NCBI GenBank assembly: GCA_022497145.1
Contig: MU385881.1
Span: 124,001-188,000, forward strand
Source: Rostrohypoxylon terebratum
Lineage: Eukaryota; Ascomycota; Sordariomycetes; Xylariales; Hypoxylaceae
Reading direction: 5' to 3'
Length of the DNA: 64,000 bases
Shown: in pieces, positions 1 to 13,030 of the stretch
Position numbering within the stretch: position 1 is the first letter of the stretch
Layout: each line of letters opens with the position of its first letter
Made by a program: the position numbers and the translations under genes
Notes under the pieces: model-generated
The model's database searches: none
What the model was told of the DNA's origin: nothing
The model's input: only the letters and a program-made list of their open reading frames with translations

Positions 1-3000
1 GTCTTTTTGTACGGGAGAACTTGAGTCTCGACAGTGTTCCGTCCACAGGTCAACTGAATAGTCACTCATCGATTCATCGCCGTGAACAACCCTCAGAAGA
101 GCATATCTCTGTGACGAGTGTGGGTCAGGATCAAACATTCGCGCATAGTTTTAGTGCAACATCACAGCAAAGCAATTATTCTCAAGCCGCTCAAATAGTG
201 GTTCCTCTCAGTAGTCAACAAGGTGGACTAGTAACGCGCAGCCACTCTCACTTCACATTCAACGACGACGAGACAGTTATCTTTGAAACTGTGTTGAGCA
301 ATTCTCAGCCCCAGCACCACTCGCAGGACCCGAATCAAGCTGTAGGCGAATTAGACAACAGTACCAGGAATACACCATCTAGATCCAGGTCGCAATCTTT
401 TTCAGCACACATAGAAATATCACGGAGCAATCCGAACAGATCGGTCGGTAATATCGAAGGAGAGGAATTGCCAATCGAACAATCTGGTACAGCAAATCTG
501 GGACATTCTAACAACTCATACCCTACGCCACGGCAGCAAGCCGCATCTCCCACATCTCCCAAAATGGATAGTACCGGGAACCCTGTCGCCCAGATGTCGG
601 CTCGTGAGAGATTAAGACTCATAAGAGAAAAGAATTTCGCCTCCCTCCAAAAACCTCCCGCAACAACTTCAGAAGATCCAATCCAAGTTGAGCCTAAAGT
701 AGATACTCTGGCAGTATCTCAACCAGCCATTCCGGATCCTCAGGCAATTGAAGTCCCTCCGAGGCCTGACATCAGCCCCCTCACTCCTCCGCCATTAATA
801 TCTCCTACTTTCCTAACCCAGCCGCAGTCGTTAGAAGAAGCTCAAATTGAGCTACCTCCAGACCTGCAGCAACCATCAGTACCTGAGACTTCGCAGGCAC
901 CTATGGAGCCAGAGCAGCAAGGAGAGCTTATCTTAGAAGAGGCTGGTCCTGCCGAAGTAAACTTCATCACTAACGAAGATCCGCCTGGGACTTTAGATCC
1001 GTCTAATTTGACGCTTTCCATCGAAAATGACATGGATATCAACCCGATGTTATCCACGGACTACCCCTCCTATCCCGCATTCGGCGTGGAGGAAGAAGAA
1101 GAAACGCCTCCCGCCAACTACCCGAAGAATCTTCATCCGTATGTTCCTACCGGCCACAATGAATTCCTCATCACGCTTCCGTTCTATAGCAACTGTCGCC
1201 CTGTGTATAACGACGTTCTCCGCGAGAATGAGGATCTGATCCGCGAATACAATGCCTCGTTCTTGGTATTGCCACACCTGAAGCCTCATCCCACGGTGAT
1301 ATCAAAGGTTGATGAGATGTTTTCGCGCCTTTTCGATGTCTGTGATCTGCCGCCCTTCATGGAGACCGTCCCCTCCATGTCGCCCGATGAGACGACTAAA
1401 CATGTTGTTGGCACGAACGCTAAGTTTGCCTTCATTGACGAATTGCTTACCTGTCTGGCTGATGTAAAATCGGATAAGAAGATTCTGATCCTAGCACGTC
1501 CCGGAAAGGCAATGGATCTTCTTGATCAGGTCGTGAGAACGAGAGGCTATCGTTACATACGATCCGGTGTGGAGGTTGTCGGTCCTTCAATCGCCCAACA
1601 TTTGCTGACAGTAGCTATCTCATCGACAAATGACAAACCGTCGTCTATTCTCGAGGACGTCGACGCTGTCATAGCATTCGACCACACTTATCAACCAGAG
1701 ATACTCCCTCCGTCTGTTAGAGAACGTTCCCCTATATTGATGGTTCTGACGAATACATGTTCCATACAACACCTTAACATGCGCGTTTCAGAGAGCATAG
1801 AACCGTTAGAGCGGAAGAACGTTCTCGTGCTGGCACTGGTTAAGGCAATGCGGTACGTGGAAGATGTCGGCAGCTCTCAGATCACTCAGCTACATGCTGC
1901 GGCGGAGCTATTTTCGGATTACATCCAAGACCAAGACAACGACGACTTTTATTGGGATCCATTGGAAGTTCCCGAGAACGTATTTGAGGATCTGCACGCA
2001 AGCTCTCAAGTCCAGGCATCGATTCCACAAGATGATTTACAGAGCCTTGAGGCCGAACAGGCTGCCGGCAGTCGCAAGAGATCGCATGATGTAGGTTCGC
2101 TTGCCACGGTTAACCCATTCAGACTAACTTATGTAACAGGCCGATGAGGATGCCGAAACCTCTTCTAAACGTCCTAGAGTATCTCAACCCACCGTTGTTA
2201 CTAATGTAAGTCACATTAGCGACTCATTGAAAGGTCTCCTAAGGGACGACGGGGTCGGCGACTCCCCAAAAGCAATGCTTTCAGTATCAGTTGGCAAGTT
2301 GGAGGCGCTGTCAACCGAAGTCAGTCTAGTCCCGCTGCTAAACAGAGTGAACCTGTGTGCTAATGCAGTGTCGTTTAGATTGCAGCCCTGAAGGCCAAGC
2401 TGAAGGAAAGTAAACACCGAGAGCAACAATTTCGCCAACTAAGCGACCAATCCAAAAAGGAAGTTGATGGATACGCGTCGTCAATCAACACTATACAATC
2501 TAACTACATGAAGGCTCTGAAGGATCGAGGTATATTCGAAGACGACTGCAACAAAGCTAAGGCGGAGACGAGGGCAATTAACGCCAGCCTCGAGTCTAGT
2601 AGGAAAGAAGCTGCGGAGTTGAAGGAGAAGAATGCGGAACTTCAGAAGCAGCTAGCTTCGGCTAACGAATCGTTGCTCAATTCTGCGAACCCCGAGCTTG
2701 CCAAGATAGCGCAGCTAGAGAAGAGCCTTGAGGAAGCAAAAGCGGAGATCCAGAAGATCGAAAAGAGAGCCACTATGGCTAAGAACGATATGGAGTATGC
2801 GAAGACGGCGTATCAGAACGCATCCCAACGAGCTGGGGAGCTGGGAGCGGAGAACCGAGCACTCGAGGCGCAGATCGAATTACTTCGTCGCAAGGCTGAC
2901 GAGAATATCGTCAAGATCAATGAAATCAACAATACCCGCCAGATCGAAGAACTTCTGCGCCTCCTCAACGAGCAAAAAGCCATCGTGCATGACCGTGACA

Positions 3001-3254
3001 CTGAGCTGGGCAGGGTGAAAGAAGAACTCCGACAGTTGAAGGAGAACCGACGAGGGACCCGCCAGAATAGCGTTCCGCGTAGTCCGCGTTTGAGCGCTTT
3101 CAACAGTCCACGAAACGGAGGCGGTAGAGTTGTCAAGGGAGGCTCGAGTAGTAGGGGTACGAGCCCCGCGCCGCCGCCTACCGGGGTTTTCGAGGCCGGA
3201 AGCGGGACACCTATCGCCGGACGAGCTTCGCATCTACGGGAGACGCGGTTTTAA
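1..3254 (+). CDS. HDA1 histone deacetylase complex subunit 2/3-like protein (5' partial)
   Basis: Probable non-catalytic subunit of the fungal class II histone deacetylase (HDA1) complex, acting in nuclear gene silencing. The frame is open to the left edge, so the N-terminus lies outside the window. Exons are 1-2090, 2140-2319 and 2379-3254; both introns are GT..AG, phase 0, with CTAAC or CTAAT near the acceptor. The first third is a Ser/Gln/Pro-rich disordered region containing a short conserved-looking basic helix (SARERLRLIREKN, about 595-640). A folded HDA2/HDA3-type domain follows (about 1140-1900), with the nucleotide-fold-like strand KKILILARPGKAMDLL. After a basic KRPR patch comes a long Lys/Glu coiled coil (about 2380-3050) and a Ser/Pro tail. 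Domain order fits HDA2/HDA3 proteins; I cannot say whether the orthologue is subunit 2 or 3. Confidence 0.82.
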
Positions 3255-4637
3255 GCACGGCGTGGTGGCGGAATCTTCCTTAGACGTACACGGTCCCACG
3301 CGAAATGGACACCTGCATTGCCTATTTAGTAGGTACATACAGATATTACGACCCGTCACGAATCACCTACACCATCCCCGCCGAAATCAAATCATCGAGA
3401 AGATGAATAGACTCCCCTTTTCGGTTTTGTTTTCGGAGAGATACGGGGCGTTTTTCATTTACGTTTCTTCCCCTTTACCCTACGCATATTTCTCTTACGT
3501 CTGTCTCTTCATGGATCGGACCCCGGCGTCCCGGTTCGCTATTGCATCGCGTATGCGCTTCACTTATGTCTCGTGTCTCGTGCTTCGTTCATATATACGA
3601 CTGTATACTGGTAGAGATTGCATCAGGAGGGGACGGACCTCACGACTTCTTCGTACCCCTCCCTCCTCCCGCTTCCCTTTTTTTCGATTCTTCCCTTTTT
3701 TTTACCTTTTTTTCCTCCCCGCCTCTGAGCTGTGGGATCTGGAGATACCCTGACTTTGGGTTCGAGAGATCGATTGGCTGGATCGGGGGAGGAGTGTTGA
3801 TTAGTAGGGGTTCGAGGGGTTGGGTGAGGGTGTGGGTGTTCTTTAGTGCGTTACGATGACGATGATGGTGATGGGTGCATGATAGAAAGTTGTTGAGAGG
3901 AAGAAGATGGGGCGGATAGGGGGAAGATGTATATGTAGAACAAGAGTGAGCTTGCGATGAACACAAATGTGAATAAATTCATAGTACGGATAGCACGGTC
4001 TTATACCTATTCGTGTGGTTGTTGATTTATGGATCTGTACCTATATACCTCCCGCTCATGCATATCGATATGTGTCTGAGCGTACATAGCTTCATGCCGA
4101 GCTGCACACTCCTACGCTGGATTCCGGATATGTAATACATGCCGTACTCAGAATGATTTCCCTGGCCATGGTAAGAGGTCCGGTTTTTTTTTTAGAAAAA
4201 AAAACAGTCAGAAATCAACTTAGTTTCTAATTCATTTGTTTATTGGGATGTAGCAGAGGTAGTAGACATATACACATTCGCGACGGGAAGGGGGTAAAAA
4301 AAAGATCCAACCATCCAAGGTAAAAAGAAGCTACGTCAGACTTTTGAATCGCTTTTTTTCTTCGTTCCTTTTCGTCTATTCGTAAACTTCCCTTTCCCTC
4401 TGTCCTTTTTTCCCGCTCTTACCCGTCGCGTTTCTTTCCCCCTGAAACTACCTGACAACACGAAGATAACCCGCCATATCTTTCCTCGCGCCGATCCTTT
4501 TTCTCAACCCTTTCTTTCTTTAAATGCTTTGATAACGGGAAAAAATGACGAATGATGATGATGACGACGACGATGACGTTGATGATCAATGACTGATGAC
4601 ATGGACTAGTGGAAGAGTAATAAGGTGAAAGGCGAGT
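3255..4637. other. Intergenic, no gene seen
   Basis: Lies between the tail-to-tail ends of the HDA-type gene and COX6. It holds pyrimidine-rich tracts near 3660-3720 and 4340-4500 and a T10/A9 near-palindrome near 4185-4203. Open frames here are short and show no domain or codon pattern. It probably contains both 3' untranslated regions. Confidence 0.6.
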
Positions 4638-5599
4638 TTATTTGGTCTCTTCCGGGTACAGGTCTTCCTTGAGCATGACGCCGAGCTCTTCGCGCAGGGT
4701 CTTGAGCTCGTCGAGGTATTGCTTGTATTGTTCCTTGTTCTCGACCTTAGCCTTGATGCCCTCGAAGATACGGACGGCGGTGGGGAAGTCGTTTACGCGA
4801 CGGGCGGCGCGAAGGGCGGCCTCGACGACGGAGGGGGAGGGGACGAGATCGTAGGCGAATGCGTTGTTTAGATTGCGCTGCGACGTGTTAGTATGTATTT
4901 TTTTTCTCGAATTGCTGAGGTTTTTCATTTTTCTTCTATGTCGTGAATGTGTGACGTCGTGATGGGAGATTTTGATTCAGGACGGGTGGAGAGAGTGGGT
5001 CGGAGTTGGTAGGCAAAGTCCTCGGTTGGTTGACGATAGCGATTTTGGTGGTAGAGACCGAAAACCGAAGACCCGGGAAACAGATGAAAATAAAATAATA
5101 AAGTCGACGAACCTGAAGCTCGAAAACATCTTGCACCTTCTCAAATTCACCCTCGTATCTATTCGTAGAAGCTTAGGTTAGCATCTTATTCGAATTGGTC
5201 ATTTTTTTCCCTAGCTATGCCAAAACTCCAGGACTAATTGAGCGATATTTCAGCTCCCTCAATCCGAACCAGGACCCAATTGAACCTTTTAATTATTGAT
5301 AATCCCTCTCAATTGATCCGTGAAGTTCCTTCTATTCCTACTCTTCCTTATAATTCCACCCAATTTCCGTGGTTGAGGTAAATAGGTATTCCTTACCTAG
5401 CAGTGAACTCCTCGAACGTCTCTTCGTGGTGCGCGGCGGAGCTTCGGGACACGGTGGTGCTGAAGTTAAGGCTGGAACCGGCAATCAAGCCCGGAACGAA
5501 CGAAGCACTGGATCGGAGAGGCGCGACGGGTCTGTTTGCGCGGGAAAAAGTCTTGGAAGGTCCGCGCGAGGCGGCTCTGAGAAGCGACATCGAGGACAT
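4638..5599 (-). CDS. COX6: Cytochrome c oxidase subunit VI (COX6; subunit Va family)
   Basis: Nuclear-encoded structural subunit of mitochondrial respiratory complex IV, on the matrix side. Coding exons (minus strand) are 5599-5397, 5158-5113 and 4877-4638, giving 162 residues. The introns are about 240 nt each, long for this window. Residues 1 to about 50 form an Arg/Ser-rich mitochondrial presequence. The mature part begins near HHEETFEEFTARYEGEF and contains the family signatures NNAFAYDLVPSPSVVEAALR, AARRVNDFPTAVRIFE and YLDELKTLREELGV, ending in LYPEETK. The Arg codon of EFTAR and the following Tyr are joined across intron 1, which fixes that junction; intron 2 is phase 0 after ELQ. Length and motif order match fungal Cox6 throughout, and no key position looks altered. 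Confidence 0.95.
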
Positions 5600-8500
5600 A
5601 ATATTTTTGGTGTTGGTGATTAGGTGAGGGGAGATTGGTGGATTGGAAGGAAGAGAGAAAAAAAAAAGAAAAAGAAAACTAGTCGGAGTGGAGAGTTTTG
5701 CGGTTGAATCAAGTAAGGCGACTAGAATTATAGATGTAATGTAATGTAAATGTAAATGTATGTATGTATGTTATGTAACGTATTATATTGTCGATTCTTT
5801 GGTGGTCGTCTTCTTCCTATGCTCGAAAAGAAATAAAAGAAATTATTTCGAGATTGGGTATGGGTATGATTATGGGATTCGGTTGTGTGTGGTGTGGTGT
5901 TTGGGCGGGCGCGCGGGCGATTTGTGGTGGTTTGTGCAGATTGTGGTAGTTTGGTTTGATCTGATTTGATGAATGTCGAATCGGTTTCTTCCAAGGACCC
6001 AGTAAATTCTGATGGCTCCAGTCAACCTTAACTGATTAGGAAGATTTTCTCACGTATCGAACGACGGGGTGGCTTTGGTGGCTAGTGGCTAGGGGAAATG
6101 GAAGACCGGCTCACAAAAAGAATTCTTCTCATTGGTCGATCGGTCATCTATGAGTGGATCTCGGGGTACTCTTTGCAGTTAGGTAATAGCAGTGAGCTCA
6201 CTTTCCTTGCTAATCGGGATTAGTTATTACTGCTTTGGCCAGAACAATCGGAGAGCTCCTTACTGTTCGAGGGTCTTGAGAAGTGAGGAGAGAAAGAGAG
6301 CGCGGACCAGTAGTTGCCTTTGGATTTGAATGTTGACTTTCTACTAGGTACGTCATTCTTGAGCTTGAGGAAAGTATTTAAAGAGAGACTTCCAACCTGC
6401 CATATATCCCGACGTCGTACAATTGGGGTTACCGAAAGTCTAAACAGCGAAATACATGGATATCCGACGAGACTAAACTTTACCATAGTACTACCATAGC
6501 AGGCACTGCATTCACTACAGTTCAAAACACCCCGATCTCATCCCGATTATTCCCATACCCCTCTTGGCACCTCGCGATTTAGCTACCTATTTGATTTACA
6601 CGCGAACCCCTCATCCTACCTCCTGCCTCCTACCTCCTACCTAGACCTATTCACGTACTGGGATATCATGAACATAGGAATCATTATATTACTAACCTCG
6701 CCCGTTTCGCCCGTCTCACCTGCTTACTCCAGTACAGCCCATCCCTCAAATACAGAGAAAGCATCAAACAGCAATGAAATTCAAGACAGCCGGAGCAATA
6801 CCTCCTAGGTTCACGTTTCCTACGCTAACTATTCCTTCCGGGGATAGTCTAGTTCAATAGGTCGGGCATGAAGTGCGATTCGGCAAAGAATCACGTTGTT
6901 ATTTTCCCTTTTCTTATAGATCTGCAACCCCAACATGAGAGCTGCATCAAGATCCAAAGAACAGAGTTAAAATCGAGCTAATAGACTTAAGCGTCTTACA
7001 TGTTGCCTGTCATGTCATGCTACAGGTAGGTACCTAACAGTCCAGTCGAGGTCCCCAGATACCACACTGATTATCTTATCAGAAGCTCAATGGCAGTGGA
7101 TCTCATTACCCCTCGAAATCTAAGACAACATCCATGGATCCGTCCCGACGCATCAGCCACTATTTCAATAGAACTAGGTGGCTTGAGCCTCAATTAAGCC
7201 TCAATCGAAATCCACGACAACTCAGGAGAGCTATTTCCAGATTAGGAAGGCGATTTTTAAGTTTCCATCCCTTGCTGAAGAGTTCTAAGGTACCGGGACT
7301 TAGTTTATTATAAAATTCACGAGAAAGGAGATGACACTATTTGGGCATTTGCTTTCTAGCTTAAGCGGATCGGTTGTTCATTTCACCCTGTCGACTACCT
7401 CTCTAGCTGAAAGAATCCTAGCGACGAGACAAGGAAGTCCACCAATCAAAATCGAGACAACAGATTGAAAACAATCCCCAATGGTTTCGACTCGAGTTTT
7501 AATAGGTTGGTTCGTACAAACTCGAAGTCATCTACTATGTACTACTAAAAGGACGAGTTTGTCAAGAGAGAAGAAAAAGAACAAAAGTCGCGTCAACCTC
7601 TGTCTTCCCAAAACGCATCCTATGCATCCTATGCTGCACGGAAAATTAGCACCTGAAGAAAATGGGGTTCTCTCGGTATATAGGATACAGGAGACTCCAT
7701 AATTTGAAATTGGCCGAGGTTTAACTGTTGTAAAAGATACGGTTGCTCGACAGCCTAGGTATGTATCTTTGACCGCGCCGCATAAGGATCGCATAATTAC
7801 GCTAGCGATAGGTGAGATCAAGCTTAAAAGTACAGTAATAGATGTCTATTATACTTATTCCACTATCTACCGGTCAATCCGAGATCTCGTCCACATCGAG
7901 ACCCGCTATCCTCACATGCAAACAAGAAGCATCGATGACAAGAAAACAAAAGAATAGCGAATAGGTTCAACAAATCGGCTAATTCCCATCAGAAATAGTA
8001 TCTGCGAAGTTCGAACAGGTCGAACAGGTCAATCCCAATCAATGATTCGACGCATGATCTGGTAGCTTATGCAGGTACCGACAGGTCCAGTCAACTCAAA
8101 GTCTCAACATAAGTTCAAACTTCAAACAATATGTCTTGTATTCCTTGTACAGCAGTATTTGTCCTTGTGTTTAGTAAGTTGGTGTACATCAAAGAGGCAC
8201 GTGCCAATGTCGGATTTGTATATGTACTTGTACATACCCTTCCCTCAGCGGCCTGCCAGCTCAACGTTCAATGTTTAGTAGGTACCGCGTAGCCGTTAAT
8301 ATCAACGGTACTTCGTATAGGTACCTCCTTAAGGCTGCGTTATCAACTTCAGGGCTATCATGTTCAAGGTTTGAACAATTGGAGATAATTTGGAGCTGGG
8401 AAAGACCGTCAGCCCGAGGAACCCGCCAATACCGATCCGTGATCCCTGGAGGTACGGGATTAGGTGGAGAATATGAACCAATCATAAGCGAGAGAAGTCG

Positions 8501-8898
8501 CGTCCCCTTTTGTTGGCGTGGAGTTTAATGAAGACCCAGAAGTTCCACTACTACTAGTCTGTTCTCTCAACTTTTCTTCCTCATCTTCACGAGCGTCAAC
8601 CGTGATTTTCATATTCCTAAAGTCTCACTCTTCCTTTTCTCTTTTCCACTTTACCACTTTACTACTTGTACCACTTTTTGCCAAACTCCCTTGGCGAGTC
8701 AATCGCAAGGTCTCTAATAATTTTTTCCTGTCGCTCCTTCATTGCAACATTTCCCTCTACATATTTGGACTGCTTGTTGTAAAAGACTCGTCAGTCTCTT
8801 TTTTTTACCACGTAGTCTTAACGCATCCTCTTCGCGCAAACTTGTCTACGTGGCTTGAATCGTGTCGTGTTGTGTGCGATCAATTGTTGACTTCCATC
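5600..8898. other. Intergenic, divergent upstream regions of COX6 and the elongase
   Basis: About 3.3 kb with no supportable gene. It includes a TGTA/ATGT-rich stretch near 5735-5775 and GT-rich sequence near 5880-5950. A CT-rich tract at about 8570-8700 precedes the elongase start and is typical of fungal promoters or leaders. Short open frames lack recognisable domains. Confidence 0.55.
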
Positions 8899-10094
8899 AT
8901 GGCTACCGCCTCTACTCCCGCTATCTGGGAATCCCTTCCTGTCCCGACTCTCGACCGACCTTTCGGTGTTCCGATATGGCCCTACTTTAATAAGGCCTTC
9001 GAGGCTGTCGTTGGCTACCCTGCTGACGATTTCCGATTCGTTGCCGGCAAGACTCCTATGTCAACGTTGAAAGAGACGTTGATATTCATTGTAATATACT
9101 ACAGCGTGATTTTTGGCGGTAGGGAGTATATGAGGAATCGCGAGCCCTTTAAGTTGAAGGCGCTCTTCTTGATCCACAACTTCTACCTCACCGCCATTAG
9201 CGCCCTCCTTCTCGCGCTCTTCATCGAGCAGCTGCTCCCTACCGTCGTTAGACATGGCATCTTCTACGCCATTTGCGACCACCAAGGAGGATGGACGCAG
9301 CCGTTAGTCGTGCTCTACTACGTATGCTTACGCCGCGATTGAAATCACGTTTTCGAGGTTGGCCATGCTAACTCGAACTAGTTGAACTACCTCACCAAGT
9401 ACCTAGAGCTCCTCGACACCGTCTTCCTGTTCCTCAAGAAGAAGCCTTTGAGTATGTGAAGCTTTCGAAAGCCGATATTACAAGACTAATAATTTGCTAT
9501 AGCTTTCCTCCACTGCTATCACCATGGTGCGACGGCTTTCCTCTGCTACACGCAGCTGATAGGCTCTACTGCGGTTTCGTGGGTTGTGATCACCCTTAAC
9601 TTGACTGTCCACGTGGTTATGTACTGGTACTACTTCCAAAGCGCTCGCGGAATCCGTATCTGGTGGAAGGAATACATCACTCGTCTCCAGATTGCTCAGT
9701 TCATCATCGATCTCGGTAAGTTTGAATATCCGACCGATAAGACTCCTTTAAGGGCTAACGATTAATCTTCATAGGATTCGTCTACTACGCGTCGTACACT
9801 TACTTCACCTCGACCTACTTCCAGTGGATGCCGAATGCGGGCCAGTGTGCTGGAGAGGAGTTCGCCGCTTTCGCTGGTATTGGAACTCTAACCTCGTACT
9901 TGGTTCTCTTCATCTCGTTCTACTTCGCTACGTACAAGAAGGACCACAAGGCGCCTAGTACTCGCAAAACCCTTCGTCGCATGTCGCAGGCTCCTCTTCC
10001 GGACCACCACACCGTTGCGAGCGCTATCGAGAAGCCTGTCTTGGCTACCGGAGTCAGGACTAACGGTGTCACTACACGCTCCCGAAAGGCGTAA
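8899..10094 (+). CDS. Very-long-chain fatty acid elongase (ELO/GNS1-SUR4 family)
   Basis: 3-ketoacyl-CoA synthase of the ER membrane that condenses malonyl-CoA with long-chain acyl-CoA to make very-long-chain acids for sphingolipids. Exons are 8899-9321, 9382-9451, 9503-9715 and 9775-10094 (341 residues), joined by short GT..AG introns of 51-60 nt. The ELO histidine box reads HCYHHGAT (residues 168-174) and is completed across intron 2. It is flanked by the family motifs NYLTKYLELLDTVF and HVVMYWYYF. Several hydrophobic segments are visible, and the C-terminus is basic (TTRSRKA), as expected for cytosolic ER-retention tails. The start was chosen at ATCATGGCT; the frame is open upstream, but that part has a leader-like, CT-rich composition. 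Length matches yeast Elo2/Elo3. I do not choose between Elo2-like and Elo3-like specificity. Confidence 0.93.
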
Positions 10095-11391
10095 AGACTC
10101 GGGCTAGGCTGACTAGTTCAGTTGCCCCCGCTCCTATTTAAAAGACTTGGATTCTTGCTTCGCAACGGAGTATTTGGGTTCTGCCATCATGGAAGCGAAG
10201 CGCTCATTTCTGAGAGCTATTTTACAACTATTCAAACATTGTATTACTGGCCCCTGGATCGATCATGAAGTTTCACAAAAGGGAGGCTATGAGGGGTATA
10301 ATGGGCAGGAGAAGCTAGGAGCTGGCTAATGAGTAGATATTGTACGAATGGAGACTACATAGAGAGGCGTTCCGGACGGCTGGGTGATGACAAAAGCATC
10401 TGAGGATATAGGGTCTCATGGAGGACGTTTGCCATGTCAACCTCAACATTTGTTCCCCCTTCATGTCGCATAATCCGGATTGATGTTTCGAATCAGCAAC
10501 AAGAAGATCATGACTAATCGCCGGTAATAATAAACTAATATACACTAACTCGTCAAGAATACAGTGCGTTTCGATGTGCTTGTGAGGCGGATGAAATGCA
10601 CCGAGCTTGGCGATGTTAAATGTTTGAATACGATTGATATGAGTGGGGAGTGGCTATTAATACTACGCGGACTAGGGGCTTTGTTTATATCGGATCTCAT
10701 TTTTGGTATACACCTCGACGTTTGTGGGTTTCGAATTTCGAACAGCTACACTTTCGGAGGTAGAATTTTACGAGCCTCTCGGTGTTACTGCAACATGGTC
10801 CAGATTTAGATCCTTCGAAACGGATTCAAGTGTTGCCTTATTCAGCGAGAGCGGGCGATTTCCCTATTCGTCTTTATGTGTCTCAAATATCTCACCTGTC
10901 CGAGGAGAGGGCCATTTCGACCACTCGCATCTCACACCGCTTTGGGGTGGCTTTTCCATCCAGAATCATGCTACGCCGCCATTCCGCATGGCAAAAGGAC
11001 CCGGCACGTTTCCTCATGGCTGAGAACCAGGTAAGGCTGATTGGGGGGTTTCATACCGAGCTATCAGGTTACATATATGCTTCCGAGATCCTTACGACGC
11101 TCGGGTTGGATCTCTACCTCGCGGATCTGCTGGGAGTATGGTTACACAGACGACGATATGCACGAGACCGCCTCTGTGATTGGTGCAGCAAATAGACGAG
11201 GACGAATCGAGGGAATGATAGTCCTACAGCACGTCCGCACATCTCGGCCGGGTAGGTAGATCCTAATCCTACCTTTTGACCGAACGGTGGCTGTTGTATC
11301 AATATCAAGATGGCGGCCACTGCCTCTTCTCGAATTTTCGTTACAACTCTTTGTAGCGTGCCGCTGGGGACCTCGGACAACGTCTACCATC
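10095..11391. other. Intergenic, no gene seen
   Basis: About 1.3 kb between the elongase and the membrane protein at 11392. The frame of the downstream gene is open back to about 11287, but the first ATG with later family-like content is at 11392. Other frames are short, overlapping and without motifs. Confidence 0.5.
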
Positions 11392-13030
11392 ATGCAGGAG
11401 CCGTACAGCACACTGGAGGCTAGATATCCGTACCATTCGGGCGAGCCGAGCAAAGAAGTAATTCAACACGATAGCGTCTACCCGCAGCTGGCTGCCTTCG
11501 AGACGGAGAGGGGATATCTTCCGGAGGTCGTCAACAATGGAAGCGTACAGCCTCCAAGCAATTCGCCGCTCAGCCGAGAATTACTTCCACAACCACAACA
11601 ACCGAAAAATAGGATATGGGGCTTGCCAAAACGCACATTTTACGTAGTCCTCGTTATAGGGATATTAGTGATCATCGGCGCCCTAGCCGGCGGGATCGGA
11701 GGCGGGATCGCAGCTAGACGGCACTCGGACTCGCAAAACAGCGGCGGCAACGGCAACGGCAACGGCAATAATGATGATACCAACAACAACAACAACAACA
11801 ACAACAACAACGGCATCGGCAGCAGTAACGCCAACGTCAACATACACCCCTCGTCGCAGCTCTCGGCGTCGAACCGCACCGACGCGAACGGAACCGCGCG
11901 CCGCACGGTGTTCTTCCAGGACCCGGCGTCGAACCTGATCGCCCGCCGCTGGGACGCGGGAAGCGGGGCCTGGGTCACGGCGAACTTGTCCGCGATCACG
12001 TCGTCCACGGCGCGGGATATGGTGGCGCTGGCGCCCGGGGCCAGCATCGCGAGCGCGTCGTTGACGTATGCTGGGAAGAGCGAGACGCACGTTTGGTTCG
12101 TCAATGCGGTGGCTGGTGGCGCTGCGGGTTCGAGCTCGAGTTCGAGTTCTAGTAGTTCCAGCAGTTCTAGTGGAGGGGGCTCCGGTTCTAGCTCTAGTAG
12201 TTCCAGCTCCAGTTCCAGCTCTAGTGGCCAGAGCGGGACGGAGTACATGATCCGCTCGCTGGTGCTGGCGGATCCGGATGCGCGGCCGGATGGCTGGAAA
12301 GAAGATGACATGGATGGTGCGAGTCTGAAGGTGCTTAGCGGGAGTAGGCTAGCCGCGGCGTGGCAGCGGTGCTGGAAGAGCGATACCGCAGGGAATCCTT
12401 GCTACGGCGCGTGGGCGCTTGCGTATCAGGACCCCGCCGGCAATGTGCTGGTTGCGAACGGCACCGTGTGGAACACGCAGACGCTGGTTGTGCAGGAGAA
12501 GAGCGTGGCGCGGAACACGAGTTTGGGGCTCGTGGCGCAGGTTGAGAGTGGCGGGACGGATGTTAGTAGGGTTATCTTGGTGAGCGAGAGTCTGGGGACG
12601 GGCGAGGTGGGGGATATGCAGAAGATGATGTATACGCATGGAAATTGGACGTCTGGTATTTATCGCCCCTTTATGATGCCTAGGGGTATTTAGGATCGAA
12701 GCTAATGAGCACGCAGATAAACCCCTAATCACATCGATCCCGGCGCCGTCGCCAAACCTGCAATTCGCGATGACGGTGCAGAATAGCTTCTCCACACAGA
12801 ACACGATCACGCTTCTTCCGAACGGCACGGTGACGGCGCTGCTGTGGGACGGACATTTCCACACGATACCGAGCATGAACTTCCGCGGCGGGCCGGATGT
12901 GAACTTCACGTCTATCGCGGCTAGTGAGGACGCGATGATTTACGGCCTGTATAATGATGAGATCTTGCAGTATGAGCCTGACACGAGTGATATATATACC
13001 TATAATTATGTTGGGCGGGTGTACCCTTGA
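11392..13030 (+). CDS. Single-pass membrane protein with possible fucose-lectin-like ectodomain
   Basis: Type II-like membrane protein. Exons are 11392-12655 and 12717-13030 (525 residues); the phase 1 intron has GCTAAT upstream of its CAG acceptor, and splicing replaces an early stop in the intron with a continuing frame. Residues 1-80 are a cytosolic Pro-rich tail. A single membrane helix spans about residues 83-106 (FYVVLVIGILVIIGALAGG) and is followed by Arg-Arg. The outer part has an Asn/Gly linker, then segments such as TVFFQDPASNLIARRWD and GNWTSD with many N-glycosylation sequons. These segments recall the repeated strands of fungal fucose-specific lectin propellers, a weak resemblance. 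Two Ser blocks of 14 and 13 residues interrupt the ectodomain. GC content of the ectodomain is high compared with its flanks. Function not established. Confidence 0.72.
11782..11811 (+). repeat. AAC trinucleotide microsatellite (10 units, poly-Asn)
   Basis: Ten consecutive AAC codons in frame, encoding ten Asn in the juxtamembrane linker of the protein at 11392-13030. A perfect repeat of this kind is likely to vary in length between strains. Confidence 0.95.
12130..12225 (+). repeat. Serine-codon repeat, two blocks split by GGGSG
   Basis: Block one (12130-12171) encodes 14 Ser and block two (about 12187-12225) 13 Ser, using mixed TCG, AGC, TCT, AGT and TCC codons. The amino-acid run is uninterrupted while codons vary, which suggests selection on the protein or an old expansion rather than fresh slippage. 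Confidence 0.9.

Noticed and set aside
3130..3753. A 207-residue plus-strand open frame
   Set aside because: It overlaps the end of the HDA-type gene in another frame and shows no domain or protein-like composition.
8518..8898. A 127-residue N-terminal extension of the elongase in the open upstream frame
   Set aside because: Family length and the ATCATGGCT context favour the start at 8899; the upstream part is CT-rich and leader-like.
11640..12311. A 223-residue minus-strand open frame rich in Glu/Leu
   Set aside because: It is the antisense image of the Ser and Asn repeats of the membrane protein.
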